Source: Cruorifilaria tuberocauda (lineage: Eukaryota; Nematoda; Chromadorea; Rhabditida; Onchocercidae). From it: a stretch of 64,000 nucleotides of DNA. The notes under the pieces were generated by a model. The model saw only the letters and a program-made list of their open reading frames with translations, searched no databases and was not told the origin of the DNA. Below, one piece after another: positions 27,318 through 39,900 of the stretch; the stretch's first letter is position 1, and the number at the start of each line of letters is the position of its first letter. Location of the stretch: contig JABVXU010000106.1 in NCBI GenBank assembly GCA_013365365.1, positions 1 to 64,000 of the forward strand, in the 5' to 3' direction. Both the position numbers and the translations under genes were made by a program.

Positions 27318-30300
27318 ATGGATGAGTCGGTAGCGTTGAATTCAATACCGGTAAATGGTCAGAAATGTTCAAATGTATCGGAATCACTGCCATACGATGT
27401 TTGTCCATTAACATTACAACCTGCTAACTCGATTCATCATCAATTAACAGTAACAAGTTCGAATAACTTCGTAGAATCGTCCTCTGAAAAGTATATTTTC
27501 TTTTTTCCATTATCAATTTTACACAGTGATTTCTTTTGTCTTCATTGTTTTCTTGCAACATTGTTTTTGAAAGACGAAGTAAGAGCAAAAAAAATGAAAC
27601 GAAGAATTTTCTTTTCTCACATTTAGATATTATTTTCATCTCTCTCTTTTCTTCTTTCATTTTTTTTTCCATTGTATATTAATCATCGTCTGTAAAATCA
27701 TTATTATCTTCGTTTATGATAATAATGATAATTCATCATCTATTCCTATTTATTGTTGACATTTGATTAGTATATAATGTTTTTAATTTCAGCAAATGTT
27801 TTTTTTTTCGAAAGTTTTCTGAAATTGGAAAAAAGAAGTGGAATATTTCAAATATTAAAAATTTATTTTTATCATATAATGAAGTAACTTTCATCGTATT
27901 CATATATGCAGATGTCGTCAAGCGCCTAATGATAATATAGAATATTCGTCCAGTATTAATGGATGTGAAGGGGAATCTAACTTTAATGTATCAGATAGAG
28001 CGTCACAACAGGTGTGTTTTTATAGTTACACTTTTAAAGGACATATAGTTTTCAAAATTAACTTAAATTCAAATTAAATTAAAATCGATGTTGTTAATTT
28101 TATTTCTGCCAAATAACTCATCATGGTAGGACTCCTTCCTCATGGATATTCTTATTCTGAAACAATCATTAAAGGTAATTACCGACAGCCGAATAATCCA
28201 CGGATAATTCGATTAATTTCTTAAATTGATTTGAATACCGATCATAATGAACTACTTCCATTTGAAGGCAGTGTTCAGCAATGTTATTCCTATTATGTAT
28301 TTAATGCTAATACTTATTGCAATCACAAAATTCCATATATAGCAAAATTCTTTGAAGAGAATTTTAGAATGGATTTATTAAATCGAAGTTTGGAGAAAGA
28401 TTTGGAAAATACCGCAGAAATGAATTTGAACAGGTATTCTTTATCTTATAAAATATTGCTGGGTGTACATCGCAATTCTGACGTGACATTCAATGTATAG
28501 AATTGTTTATGAAAATAGTATAATTTTCTTTTTCTTAATTTTAACTCTGATTTCATCCATTCTGCTAACTTCGTATAAAATTTCTTTCATTTCACACTTT
28601 TCACATTAGATTTGAATTATTTGGAATGGGTTTTGTTGAACCGTAAAAATATTCCTTTCAAAAATATATTTAAAAATAATGTCCTGGTTTTAATAACGAT
28701 ATTTTTGCAATAATTCTTCCGGAATACCTTAGGGATGTTCGATTACTAATTCTAATTAGTAATATAATCATTTGTAATTACTATCTTGGTATTTTGGTCC
28801 TAATATTTAAGATAAATTGATTGTAATGTTTTGTTTATATTTCAATCTTAATACTGCAATGCATGACATTATATAAATTTAATGATGTTTTTGAAATTTT
28901 GAAATCGTTGTTTTTTTCTAGAAAAGTTTCTTTACCTCACTCTTTGTGTACTTCTGTTGGACTGTTTTGATGATTTTCGCATTCTTTCGGGAATTACTTC
29001 GAAGGCGCGGCATTGAAAAAAATTTTGCAGCTGTTGAAAGACCAGAACAGAAAGTTAGTAGCTTGATTCTTAGGTAGAAGATAGAAAGTCAAACAAAAGT
29101 TTTTTCTTTTCTGTTCATATTATTTCCTTCCAGATTATAAAATCATTTTTAGGATTTTGTACCACTTTTCTCAGAATTTGAAGCCATTTATGAACGAAAC
29201 TGTTACATGCGTGTACGAGATGTTTTTGAACGACCAATTAGTAGTGTTCCGGGAGCAACTGTAAAACTTTTGGATCGTACTTCGGAAGATTACAACTGGA
29301 CTTATAAGTAACTTATTGTTTTCTTTCGGGTGGCGAGAAACTTATTGATCTTTTCCTCAAAATCTTTCCATTAAAATATTTTCGAAAAATCGGAAGGTGC
29401 GGAAAAATTAATTAAATTTTTTGGATAAGATTGATAATATGAATTAACTGATTTAATTAATTTAATTAACATAGATTTATTAGATACACAGGAACTGAAA
29501 CAGAAGTAATCAACGTTGGATCGTACAATTATATGGGATTTGCTGAAACCAACAGCTTCTGTGGAAAAGAAGTAGCAGCAGTTATCGATGAACAGGGACT
29601 GTCCACATGTTGTTCCATCCAACAGTTAGGTAATATCTATGATATCTATCATGTCTGCAATTTGCTATTTCTCTTTAATAATCAGTGTTCAGATTTTTCA
29701 ATATAATTATCTGAGTACTTGATTGTGCAATTTATTTATAATATTTCACATGAATATACTTCATGCATTAAAATGTTTCGTTTTTTAATGTCTTTAATTC
29801 TTATATCACATTGCTTTCGATAAACAAATCTAATAAACAAATTTATTTCATTTAGGCTATTCTTCCAATATTTAATAACGTACTTGTAAAGTTATCTTGG
29901 TAAAAAAAAATGAACTAACTTGATTTTATAAACCTATTATGACTGCTGGGTCGTCCTAAATAATAATTTTGTAATGTCAGAAATAATAATAAATAGAAAA
30001 ATATTTAGGATTTTCAAAGGCACAGCGTGATCTGGAAAAATTGGTAGCAGAATTTGTGGGTGTTGATGACGCAATATGTTTCAGTATGGGTTTTGCTACT
30101 AATTCTCTGAATACACCATGTTTAGCTGATGAAGTAATTATGTTTCCTATATTGAATCATCCCATATATTGTATCTAAATGTTTAACTCTGTTCAGATCT
30201 TCGATATTGTAGTGAAGTTCCAGACTGATGAATTTATCTCATACAAACATTATTATTAATTGCAGAATTCAATCATAATTAGCGATCAGTTCAATCATGC

Positions 30301-32541
30301 ATCACTTATACTTGGCAGTCGAATGTCTGGGGCAACAGTTCGTATCTTCAGGCACGACGGTAGTTTTTTGAAATGAAAAAATGAACATTTTTATTTACAA
30401 ATTCTATGATTGGTGAAATAAATATCTTATTTCATCTACTTCTCTGTCTAGAGTCATTCCTCACTACATTTTAAATTCAGAATTCATTATTCAGGCACCT
30501 TTTCAAAAATGGAATTCAATAATAATTGGGAGGGCTTTATAATAAATTTCTCTTTCTGGTTTTCAGGCGGAATATTAGGAAAACAGATTGATTACTAATA
30601 GTTTTTGATTGATCATTTCTAATTCAAATCTTGAAAAATTCATGGTTTGATAACAGGCAATTGCTTTTAGTATGTTGATTTATGGATTCATTTTTTATTG
30701 AAGATATGGCAGATTTGGAGAAAGTTATTCGTCATGCAATTGTGTATGGTAATCCGAAGACGAAAAAACCATTCACTAAGATTTTAATCATTGTCGAAGG
30801 AATATATTCCATGGAGGGTTCAGTGTGCAATTTGCCAGCTATTATTGCGCTGAAGAAGAAATACGGTGCCTATGTATATCTCGATGAAGCACATTCCATC
30901 GGTAAATTTCGCTTAATTCATTTCTAATATAATTTGTCTTGATTGAAAGATTAACTGGCATAATATGCACCTTTTTTTAGAAATAAAATTAACTGGAGTA
31001 CATTCTTTTCGAGTTTCCTTTTAAATAATTTTACTAATTAATTTAAATCAGCAATACTTCTACATTTTCTTTTTTTAATATTCATCCTTTTTATGGATTT
31101 GCAATCTCTGAATTCTTTTTTAATCTGTACAGGAGCAATGGGTCCACGTGGACGTGGGATTGTTGATTACTGGGGTTGTGATCCACATGATGTTGATATC
31201 CTTATGGGAACATTCACTAAAAGTTTTAGTGCAGCTGGCGGATATATTGCAGGTAACAAGGTAAGTGCATACTGTTTATATATTCATCTTATGTAGTGTA
31301 TTTTAGTTTATTTTAAGGTTTTTTAGAAATTTATTTGTATTTCGAAAGTGGTAGATGAACGAATTATTATAGTTTCGTCATAAAAAAATTCATGATTGTA
31401 TTTGAAATTTAATTTCTATAAATCTCGTCATTTTCGTGAGTGTTGTATTCACTATCTTGTTTTCTCTTCCTTATTCACAAAAATTAACTGTAGAAATGTC
31501 AGAAGTAGTTTTTTTTTTCAGCGACTTATAAATTATATACGAGCAAATTCAGCCGCAACTATCTATGCACTTCCAATGTCACCTCCCATTGCGCAGCAAA
31601 TTATATCATCTTTGAAAATTATGATGGGTCTTGATGGTTCTAATGATGGTAAGCATTACATGGGTACAAAAGTTTTTTGCTTAATAATATACCTAATTAG
31701 GAGAATATACGAGCATTCTTCTATAAATAGTTACTCTTATAGCAAATAATCATGGAAGTGTATTTTTTTGAAAACTAATTAAAAAGTTTATCAACGCGTT
31801 GATGGTAATTTCTTTGCTTTTGGGACTCAAACCTACTGTTATTGGTAATAAAATTTTCAGTATTTGGAACATAAAGTTTGACATATTAAATTACGAAGAA
31901 ATATTTTGCATACATTGTTAAACAGAGGTTACCATTTCAATCATAACAAATCTAAATTCCTAAAAAGTTAATCTTCGGTTTGTTGCAGGTGAAATGCGGA
32001 GACAGCATTTGCGGCGTAATACACATTATTTCCGGAAACATCTAAAACGTATGGGTTGCATTGTATATGGATCTGATGACAGTCCCATTGTTCCTATTAT
32101 GCTTTATTATCCCACGAAATGCGGGTTAGAAATTAAATTTTAATCAAATATGAAAGAGAGTTTGGAAATTTTGACGCGAGTTTGGACGCAGTTTTGAAAA
32201 TTTTGATGCTGAAAAAGTTATAAATTTCTGCTTTTAATGAACGGGATTATTCCTAAAACGTAATTGAGATTTCTGACTCATTTTTAGATGGAAGCAAATT
32301 TAATTAATTTTTTTTCAGATTTTGGGGTCGCGAAATGCTAAATCGGCGTGTGGGAGTTGTAGTTGTTTCGTTCCCGGCGACACATATGACTGAAAGTCGA
32401 GTAAGAATTTGCCTTAGCGCTGCTCATTCCAAGGAAATGCTCAATTATGTGCTAGATGCAATCAAAGAGGTTGCCGAAGCAAGCAACATTTTATCATTCC
32501 AGATTAAACAGAAATATGCAAATCTGGAAATTGATTGGTGA
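27318..32541 (+). CDS. sptl-2: Serine palmitoyltransferase subunit 2 (LCB2/SPTLC2)
   Basis: Twelve exons: 27318-27490, 27912-28011, 28922-29053, 29153-29307, 29475-29629, 30009-30133, 30266-30359, 30704-30901, 31133-31260, 31522-31648, 31989-32124, 32319-32541 (581 residues). With SPT subunit 1 this ER enzyme condenses serine and palmitoyl-CoA, the first step of sphingolipid synthesis, using pyridoxal phosphate. The catalytic subunit is identified by GTFTKSF with the PLP lysine near residue 407, [22 protein letters not shown] and FNHAS. A membrane segment lies at about residues 95-113, after a Ser/Asn-rich variable N-terminus. The last exon ends in the usual family C-terminal region. No active-site residue appears lost. 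C. elegans has two such genes (sptl-2, sptl-3), so the exact orthologue is uncertain. Confidence 0.96.
28279..28433 (+). other. Candidate cassette exon inside SPT2 intron 2
   Basis: A 155-base open stretch is bounded by a good TTCAG acceptor and an AACAG|GTATTC donor. It would encode about 51 residues, including [12 protein letters not shown] and a charged helix with [17 protein letters not shown]. It begins in phase 0 and ends in phase 2. It would keep frame only if the next exon started at 28927 instead of 28922, and an AG exists there (GAAAAG|TTTC). It matches no part of SPT2 that I know, so it may be chance or an isoform-specific insert. Confidence 0.3.
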
Positions 32542-33815
32542 TTATGGTTTAGCGGACTTCAAAGAAGTATTGCATTCTCTTTTCTTTACAAGAATTTTCA
32601 TTAGCCGTTTCCAAGAAATATCATTTTCCTTTCTTTCAAACGTTCGAAATCATTGTTCCGGAATTAGAATAACCTCTGCATATTGTACTGCAAAAAATTT
32701 CATTCAGTTTCATGAAAAGTAATTTTGAAACATTTTCAGAAAGATTATAAGTCGCATTCAATCAAATGGACTTCTCAGTGATCTTTTATTTTATTCCAAG
32801 TATGCAGGAAGAAGACTAGGAATCAAATTCTGCTTTTTTGAAAAACCGTCCAATTCTTGTTCTCCGTAAATTACTTTCTCGAAGAAAATGTAAATTCTGA
32901 AAAGAAATCAGAAAATACTTGAAATTCATCTATGGAAGTTATTTGCATGGAATTTCCCTTTAAATTACTTTTTATTATTATAATTTCCATATTTTCATGT
33001 TCCATTCAATCAATGTTTTCTTGTTCTAGTAAGACATGAATTGGTTGGGTGATGAGTTATATACATTTCTCAGAGATAGTTTAACGTTGCATAGTGAAGA
33101 TCTCCCTGCTTTTACAAAGTTTTCAATTACTTGAAATTTGTTAGACTACTTTCAATTAAATAGACATACGATTTGGAAATGTTGATAGATTATATTTCGA
33201 AGAAAAAAAGTATAGTATAGATATACTATTTTTTTTGATGGTTGTTAATATAAAAATCGTTTAATTCATTAACGCTTTGGTTGTTTTCTATTCTATCTTA
33301 CAAGCATTCCTTTATCACTCATTTTATATATGTAAAGCTGAACATTATATCATAATGCAGCATTTATCAAAATTGCTTGGTTATTGTCTCCATTACTGGT
33401 AATTTTGTTAAACTGCCTTGGTTACAATAGAAATTTCTTGCATCTCTATGACGATATATGACTCAAAAACTTAATGAAATCAAATTGAATAAGACTCATA
33501 TGGTGTTACAATTGAAAAAGACCATAAATTATCGCTTACTGTTGATATATGGATCAGTAAGATTAAAACGAAGAGATCAAATTCAAACCGTTATGCGGTA
33601 ACAAAGAAGGAAGTAAGTACATGTGATGAAAGACATAAAACATCGGACTACATTTGCTTATTCACTGGAAAATATTTGGGGAGAAAAACGTGCCTGAAAT
33701 GTCAGCCATTAAAGCGAGAAAAATAAATGGAGACATAAAGTAACGCAACAGTGAATTGGATCAGAAGAACTCGATCTTATGTTAAAGTAAAAAGAAAGCC
33801 TAGAAGTAGTGTGTA
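32542..33815. other. 3' flank between convergent SPT2 and SLD5 genes
   Basis: No coding sequence is supported. The interval separates the + strand SPT2 stop from the - strand SLD5 stop and presumably carries both 3' UTRs. Confidence 0.6.
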
Positions 33816-35505
33816 CTACAATAATCGAACTTTGTTAGCTTCAAGAAGATCTGCTATAGATGGATACGGAATGAAATGAATGGAACCGGGCGGCAGATCA
33901 ACGATTCGATCAGATAACAAATCAGTCATTTCAGGAATTACTGCCTGCTCTTGTTTATCGTTCGTCACTTCCACAATTACCCGTTCAGCAGACATATCAA
34001 GTGCAGTAGTCGGAAGACGTTGTAATGCTGGCGGTATTCGTTCCAAGAAACTCGTTTCCATTAAATGGCGTTTCATCAGTCCATAACTGAAATTGCAGAA
34101 ACATTCATATATACGAGCATCCAAATTTAAAACGACTGTTACAGAGGAGGCTTCTCCAAATAAAGAATTCAATGGAAATAATCAATCTGATTACCTTTTC
34201 CACTGAAATATTTATTTTGACTCATATATTCGCCGAAATATCACTATTTACCAATCGATAAATTATTAATCAAGAGTATAGGAAAACCAAAACAGAAATG
34301 AATTACAATTAATGCATGAATAGATAGAATTTATATTAACATATGAAGAGAGAAAATGTATTGAGAATTACAGAATTTTATTAACTCTACCAATGAAGTG
34401 ACAAAAAAAATTTGCAAATTATACCGCTTAGCAAAGATTCTTTCAGCAGTACTAAGCAGACGTGGAGCATTTGTTTTTTCTCGTTCAATATCCTCATTCT
34501 GCAACATTTCAACATCCTTTTCGATCTGAAAAATGTTAAAGAGATGGATTTATAATGGTTTGCTTCCCTTATTAGTTAAAATTCTGCTATTACTTTTTAA
34601 ATGACCAGAATGAGTTCGTAATTTTCACTTGACTTAAATGAAATTCACTTATTTTACAATGCATAGGTTTTTCGTTAAACTATGAATATAATATCTGTTA
34701 ATAGTCTGTTTATAGCGAACATAAAAACTCTAAAATCTAAATCAAAATTTTAAATATTGGAAATGTAATTAGGCTAGCATTTAAATAAAATTTGCTTCGC
34801 ACTAAATGAACATTAATATCCTCTAGCATTCTGGCAATTAAAATATTGCAGGAGTTGTTTGAAATTCTTTAAATCATGATCTAGCAGTTATTTAACCTCT
34901 ACGCCATCTGTTGCAATTTTTCCATGATTTCTCCAAATTTAAATTTGGTGAAACTCAAACCTTTTTCAATCGCACTCTAATATATTCATTGACCATATAA
35001 GCTAACCGTTGCACTTCCATCTTATGCAAAATAATTTTCACCGAAGTATGATCTTTGCATCTACTAAAATTCTCTTCCATGGATTCTAATTGATCAATCA
35101 TTAAATCAACAATAGTTTCTCTGAAAAAAAAGTCTATTTCTTTCTTTTTTGCAATATAGAATGACTTAACTGTTACACAAGCAGAATTTAACGAGTTACA
35201 ATTACATAAATTAATAAATGCTTTGTTTTACCTTGCAGGTAATTAAGCTTACCTTTATTACAATATTATGTCACTTACATGTGTGGCAATAATCGAGGTG
35301 CACAAATTTCATTTTGCCATGCAATCGTAATTTTCTTGACAAGTTGAGATGGTGTAATCAATTCGTCATCGTCATCTTCAACAGTTTCGCCTTCCTCCAC
35401 TGCATCAACTGCTTGCATCCCAGATGATGATGACCTTAGTTCATCTATTGCTGATACAGTAGCATTACAGTCAATCTCATCTTCTAGTGAAAACTGTCCG
35501 CTCAT
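33816..35505 (-). CDS. sld-5: GINS complex subunit SLD5 (GINS4)
   Basis: Four exons on the minus strand: 35505-35279, 35120-34961, 34525-34425, 34086-33816 (252 residues; human SLD5 is about 223). GINS (SLD5, PSF1-3) joins CDC45 and MCM2-7 in the replicative helicase. Recognisable parts are the acidic N-terminus, TPSQLVKKITIAWQNE, the helix around QLESMEENFSRCK, MVNEYIRVRLKKIEK, then LMKRHLMETSFLERIPPALQ. The C-terminal B domain ends in VRLL, matching the family end VQLI. The start was chosen at MSGQF because an acceptor-like TTTATTCAG at 35551 lies 45 bases upstream with no coding exon before it, suggesting trans-splicing. It lies about 1.4 kb downstream of swsn-1 on the same strand, so an operon is conceivable but not shown. 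Confidence 0.93.
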
Positions 35506-35552
35506 CTTTTTGATTTCAGAACAGGCTCCATAACTTTGGAATTCAAGAATCT

Positions 35553-36810
35553 GAATAAACAAACGGAAAGATGAGTTTCAGAAATTTTCACGAAATAGAC
35601 AAGTTTCCATCCCCGGAATTCTAAGAATATGGCCTGCATATTTCAGAGCTTTCACAATTTCCAATGTACCACAAGGTCAGAATTAGCGGCATTCTAATCA
35701 AACAGGTAAATTATCTATTCTAATGAGACAATTAAATACTCTATTTTGGCACAGTTAATTTTTCAACATTTATAACTAAACGATACGAATAACACGTTAC
35801 CATCAACTCCCTTCTCGTCATCTCAGTTTATTTTATTCTTCAAACATAAGCGATACAATCCAAATTGTAACGTATAAATTAATACGACGAAGAACATGAA
35901 AATAAAGTTTTATTTTTGGAAAACACGCACAAATTGGAGTAAGTCTTGAAAAAGGATTATAACCAGCCACAACGAAAAGACTTCCTACCCTTGACAAGGA
36001 AAAAAAATGAAACCGAAAGAACCAGCGCGACCCCATGTTCCACCTACCTTAGTGGACTAACCTCCGTGCTAATAAACACTTGATTTGCATAATCAAAATT
36101 CGACAAAGATTTGTCACAGAATCGGGATACGAAGAAGCAAAAAAACAATTTTATTTTGAAAAATACATACAAATTGGAAAAATTCTTTTCAAAAGGAACA
36201 ATGTTTAAAAACAATTTTTAAAAATATAAAAAATCTCATCTCCATAACTTTGTCCTTTCCTCTGATAACAATGACTCATAAAATTAAACCTAAATTTTCG
36301 TGATCTCATGCTTATTAATACAAATGAAACTATATAACAATATCTACTCAAAAATTATCACCTTTCAGCTATTTTTGTATAAACCTGCAGTCACCCATTT
36401 TCCTGATATTATTTTACTAATCTTCTATATGTGCTAATTTTCAAATTTCATAGCAGTGAAAATAAATTTCTTCTTTCATTACCTACTCTTTAGATTCTTA
36501 CTGAGTCAGAACCTACTTGTCAATAAAATGCTATAACAATTAATAGATCAATAAAATTCCAAATTAACAAATGTTGAAAAAAATATCAAATAGAAGTAAT
36601 AATCATGACATTATCAAAAATTAAAAATAATTTGTATTATCAAACTCAACCGATTATTTAATTATATCGTACAATAATAAAACTAATTAATAATCATATA
36701 AATACACATGTTACACAAGATAATGTTCCAGACCATCAAATTAGAACTATTTTTGCTGATTGATAGTCCCTTTCACACAACTTAAGAAAATTTCTCATTT
36801 AATTTTAAAT
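35553..36810. other. Intergenic, swsn-1 to SLD5, with a diverged direct repeat
   Basis: No supported gene. Two stretches, about 35885-35965 and 36127-36210, share GAAGAA, ATTTTATTTT-GAAAA and ACAAATTGGA in the same order, suggesting an old duplication. Confidence 0.45.
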
Positions 36811-36816
36811 TTTATT
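36811..36816 (-). promoter_or_regulatory. Candidate poly(A) signal of swsn-1
   Basis: AATAAA on the minus strand (TTTATT on plus) lies about 115 bases after the swsn-1 stop. Confidence 0.55.
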
Positions 36817-36929
36817 ATGATTTGTCAGTTCCTATCAAATAAAATAACAAGCACTACAAAATATCTTTGATAAAAATCATATGAATTTGATGACCAGTTA
36901 AATATAAAATCAGATTCCAAAACACCGAT

Positions 36930-39900
36930 TTATTGCTGGGAAGGCGTTCCTTGGTGCATAGGTGGCGTAGCAGCATCCGAAGACTCCACTGGTTGAGGAA
37001 TTGAAGTCGGCGGAGGTGCTTGCTGCCCTTGAGGATGCGCATAGCCACCGGGTGGTGCATACTACAAATCCGTTGCACAGTTATTTGAAAATCGAGTTTT
37101 TGTTAACTAACATTTAACAGCGTAACTCTACAGTTTGAAAGATAATTCACTGTTACGATGATATTTTATCTCAAATTTATACCTGTGGTCCTTGTGGTGG
37201 GTAACCTTGAGGGTAACCATAGCTTTGACTTGGCGGCGGAGCTGCCACTGATGTTGACGGAAAACTTGGCCGTACTGGTTGCCCGTAAGTCTGAAACTCA
37301 AGACTCCATCATACTTATTACGCAAAAAATTACAATCAATTAGAAGATGGATATCGTCAGAAACATTCACATATACCTGCATTGGCTGCTGATAAGGCGG
37401 TCGCTGTGCATACTGCTGTGGATAAGGAGGTCGAGCTCCAGGTTGTCCATAATATCCTTGCGATGGCGCATTTTGATAACCTAAAACAATCAGTATAGCG
37501 AACAGATAGGAAAAATTGATACATATGAATGATTAAAATCAAAGTAAACTAAATTGAGCATACCTTGTGGAGGGTATTGCTGTGGCGATGTATTCTGTGC
37601 ATATTGTGGGTATTGTTGCTGTGGCTGATAACCGCCTTGAGGAGGATAAGGTTGTTGTTGAGGCGGTGGTTGTTGCTGAGGTGGCACTGGGGCTTGCTGA
37701 TACTGCTGCTGAGGTGGCGGAGCCTGTTGCTGCTGCTGTGGTGGCATATGCTGTTGTGGTTGCACAGTCATCACTTGAGAGACATTCATCGTACCAGTTG
37801 TAGAGCTTGGTTGCTGAGGTGGCGGTTGTATAGTTTGAGTAGGTTGCTGGGGTTGTTGCGCTTGTGGATGTTGTTGGGTTTGTGGGTGTTGTTGGGTTTG
37901 TGGATGTTGCTGTTGTTGAATCTGTGGTGGCATTGTAGCCATATTTGGTTGTGATGGGACTGCAGACATACCTGTCTGAGGTGCTACTACAGTCATGCTT
38001 GATGGAGGCGGTACCGCACTCATATTTGGTTGCAGTGGTACGGCAGTAATACTTGCTTGTGGTGTCATCACAGAAGAAGCTGAAACAAGTGTCTGCGATA
38101 CTTGAGGTATAGCAGCGGATACTGCAGTAGCTGAAGTTTCCAACGTATCCATTTTTTGAGCTAAAAAATCCAAAACATGAGAGTAATGATTGACGGATTG
38201 TCATAATAATGCTTGACAAACAAGCAACAGCGATGAATTAGATGGAACGATCTATACATATTGCAGTATTTCACGTATGCACTTTTGCCATCATCAAAAA
38301 AACACTAAATCAAATGTGCTTGAGATGAATTATTATCAGTATAAAACAAACCGCTATCATGAGGCATTTGTGCTTGTATTGAAGATAGACCTATAGCTGG
38401 TGGACAAGTGGATGACACAGAGGACGCTGAAATACCCACAGAATGTGCAGGTATTTGCACTTGCTGTTGCGGCTGAGGTGGACCACTAACTTCAAAACCA
38501 GGTGGTAAGCTTGGTGGCAGTTGACCTAAAATTTCGATTTTCTGAAGTGGGCTGCTAACTTCGAAGCCGAGTGGTAAGCTTGGCGGTAGTTCACCTAAAA
38601 TTTCGATTTTCTGAGACGGACTGCTAACTTCGAAGTCAGGTGGTGGTAGGCTTGGCAGTAGCTGACCTAACATTTCGATTTCCTGAGTTGGATTGCTAAC
38701 TTCAAAACCAGGTGGTAAGCTTGGCGGTAGCTGACCTATAATTTCGATTTCCTTCAAGTACAATTGCTACGTTAAAATATATTTTAAAAGTTAATTTAAC
38801 TCAATCTAAGAATAATCCTAAAATTATATATGAATTTTGGAAATATTGTCAGGCTAAAATAAATTATCGTCGAGAAAAGTACAAGAATGCGCCGTAGGTG
38901 ATGAAAAACAATTTGAGCTCTCACTTACGGATGCTCAAAATGACTCCCCTTTACCATCAGCAACCCAGAGTCGAGGATTGTGAACTTCAATTTAAAAATT
39001 TACCACCGGCAACAAGCTTTGATTGCGCTTCATGTTTAGCACGCTGTTCAAGATAACGTAATTGATCCATGTGAAAAGATTGTCGTTCCAGAATTAGTTG
39101 CTGTCGTTGGTATTCAAGCTTGAAATGCATATTTGATTATAAATGTTTAGATTCAAACAAATTCAAGGCAAAATTAAATTCAAATAACTTATTTTGAATC
39201 CAGGACCCTTCCGAAAAATCTACTTAATACTTACTGCCTCTCGTTCTTTATCCATTATTGCTTCAAGTTCATCAAAATGACGTAGTTTCATTTCCAGCTT
39301 CTTCATTTGTGTCTCGACTAACTGAGCAACTAATGACTTGATGCGCCTTTCTTCTATTGCAGCTAGGTGCTAAATAAGACTTTATAAACCAACAATGTTA
39401 AAAAGCTATTGATATACTGATATACTTTCCCTCGAATAGATTTACTATTTCTCAGCTTAAGCATCAAGATACTTCTATCCAAAAGTTAGAATTAAGTATG
39501 TTGTTTGCAGGAATCAAAAATAAGTGTTTGACAAAGAGCAAATAATAAGTAACTTTTGGTTATACATTCTCAATTTATTTTTCAAAAAACTTTTGTAAAT
39601 TCCTATTCTATTCTCGGGGCAGTAGCAGATGAAACTTTTCTCTTTTATAATTCCATTATTTGTATTTTGAAGTATTTCCCATAATTTTTCTGACTAACCT
39701 TTGCTTTAACTGCAGCTGCGGCAAGCGCCGCGGCAGCTGCTGCTTGCACTGTTTCTGAAACTTTACTTTTATTATCGTCTTTCTGCTTATCATTTGATTC
39801 GATAGTTCCTTTGATTCCTTCTGATAAAGAACAACTTTTCATTTCTTCCGAGTGAACATCCATCGGTTCTGGTCCTTTATCCTTGTCGGCTAAAAAAGAA

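Noticed and set aside
33880..34086. Plus-strand open frame opposite SLD5
   Set aside because: Antisense shadow of the conserved last SLD5 exon.
35833..36036. Minus-strand open frame of 67 codons upstream of SLD5
   Set aside because: No motif and not joinable in phase to SLD5; probably chance.
37565..37954. Plus-strand open frame rich in Leu/Trp/Arg
   Set aside because: It is the antisense shadow of the swsn-1 Gln/Pro-rich exon.
37539..38219. Second long minus-strand frame rich in Thr/Ala/Ser
   Set aside because: It is an out-of-phase reading of the same swsn-1 repeat exon; flanking exon phases and family sequence select the Gln/Pro frame.
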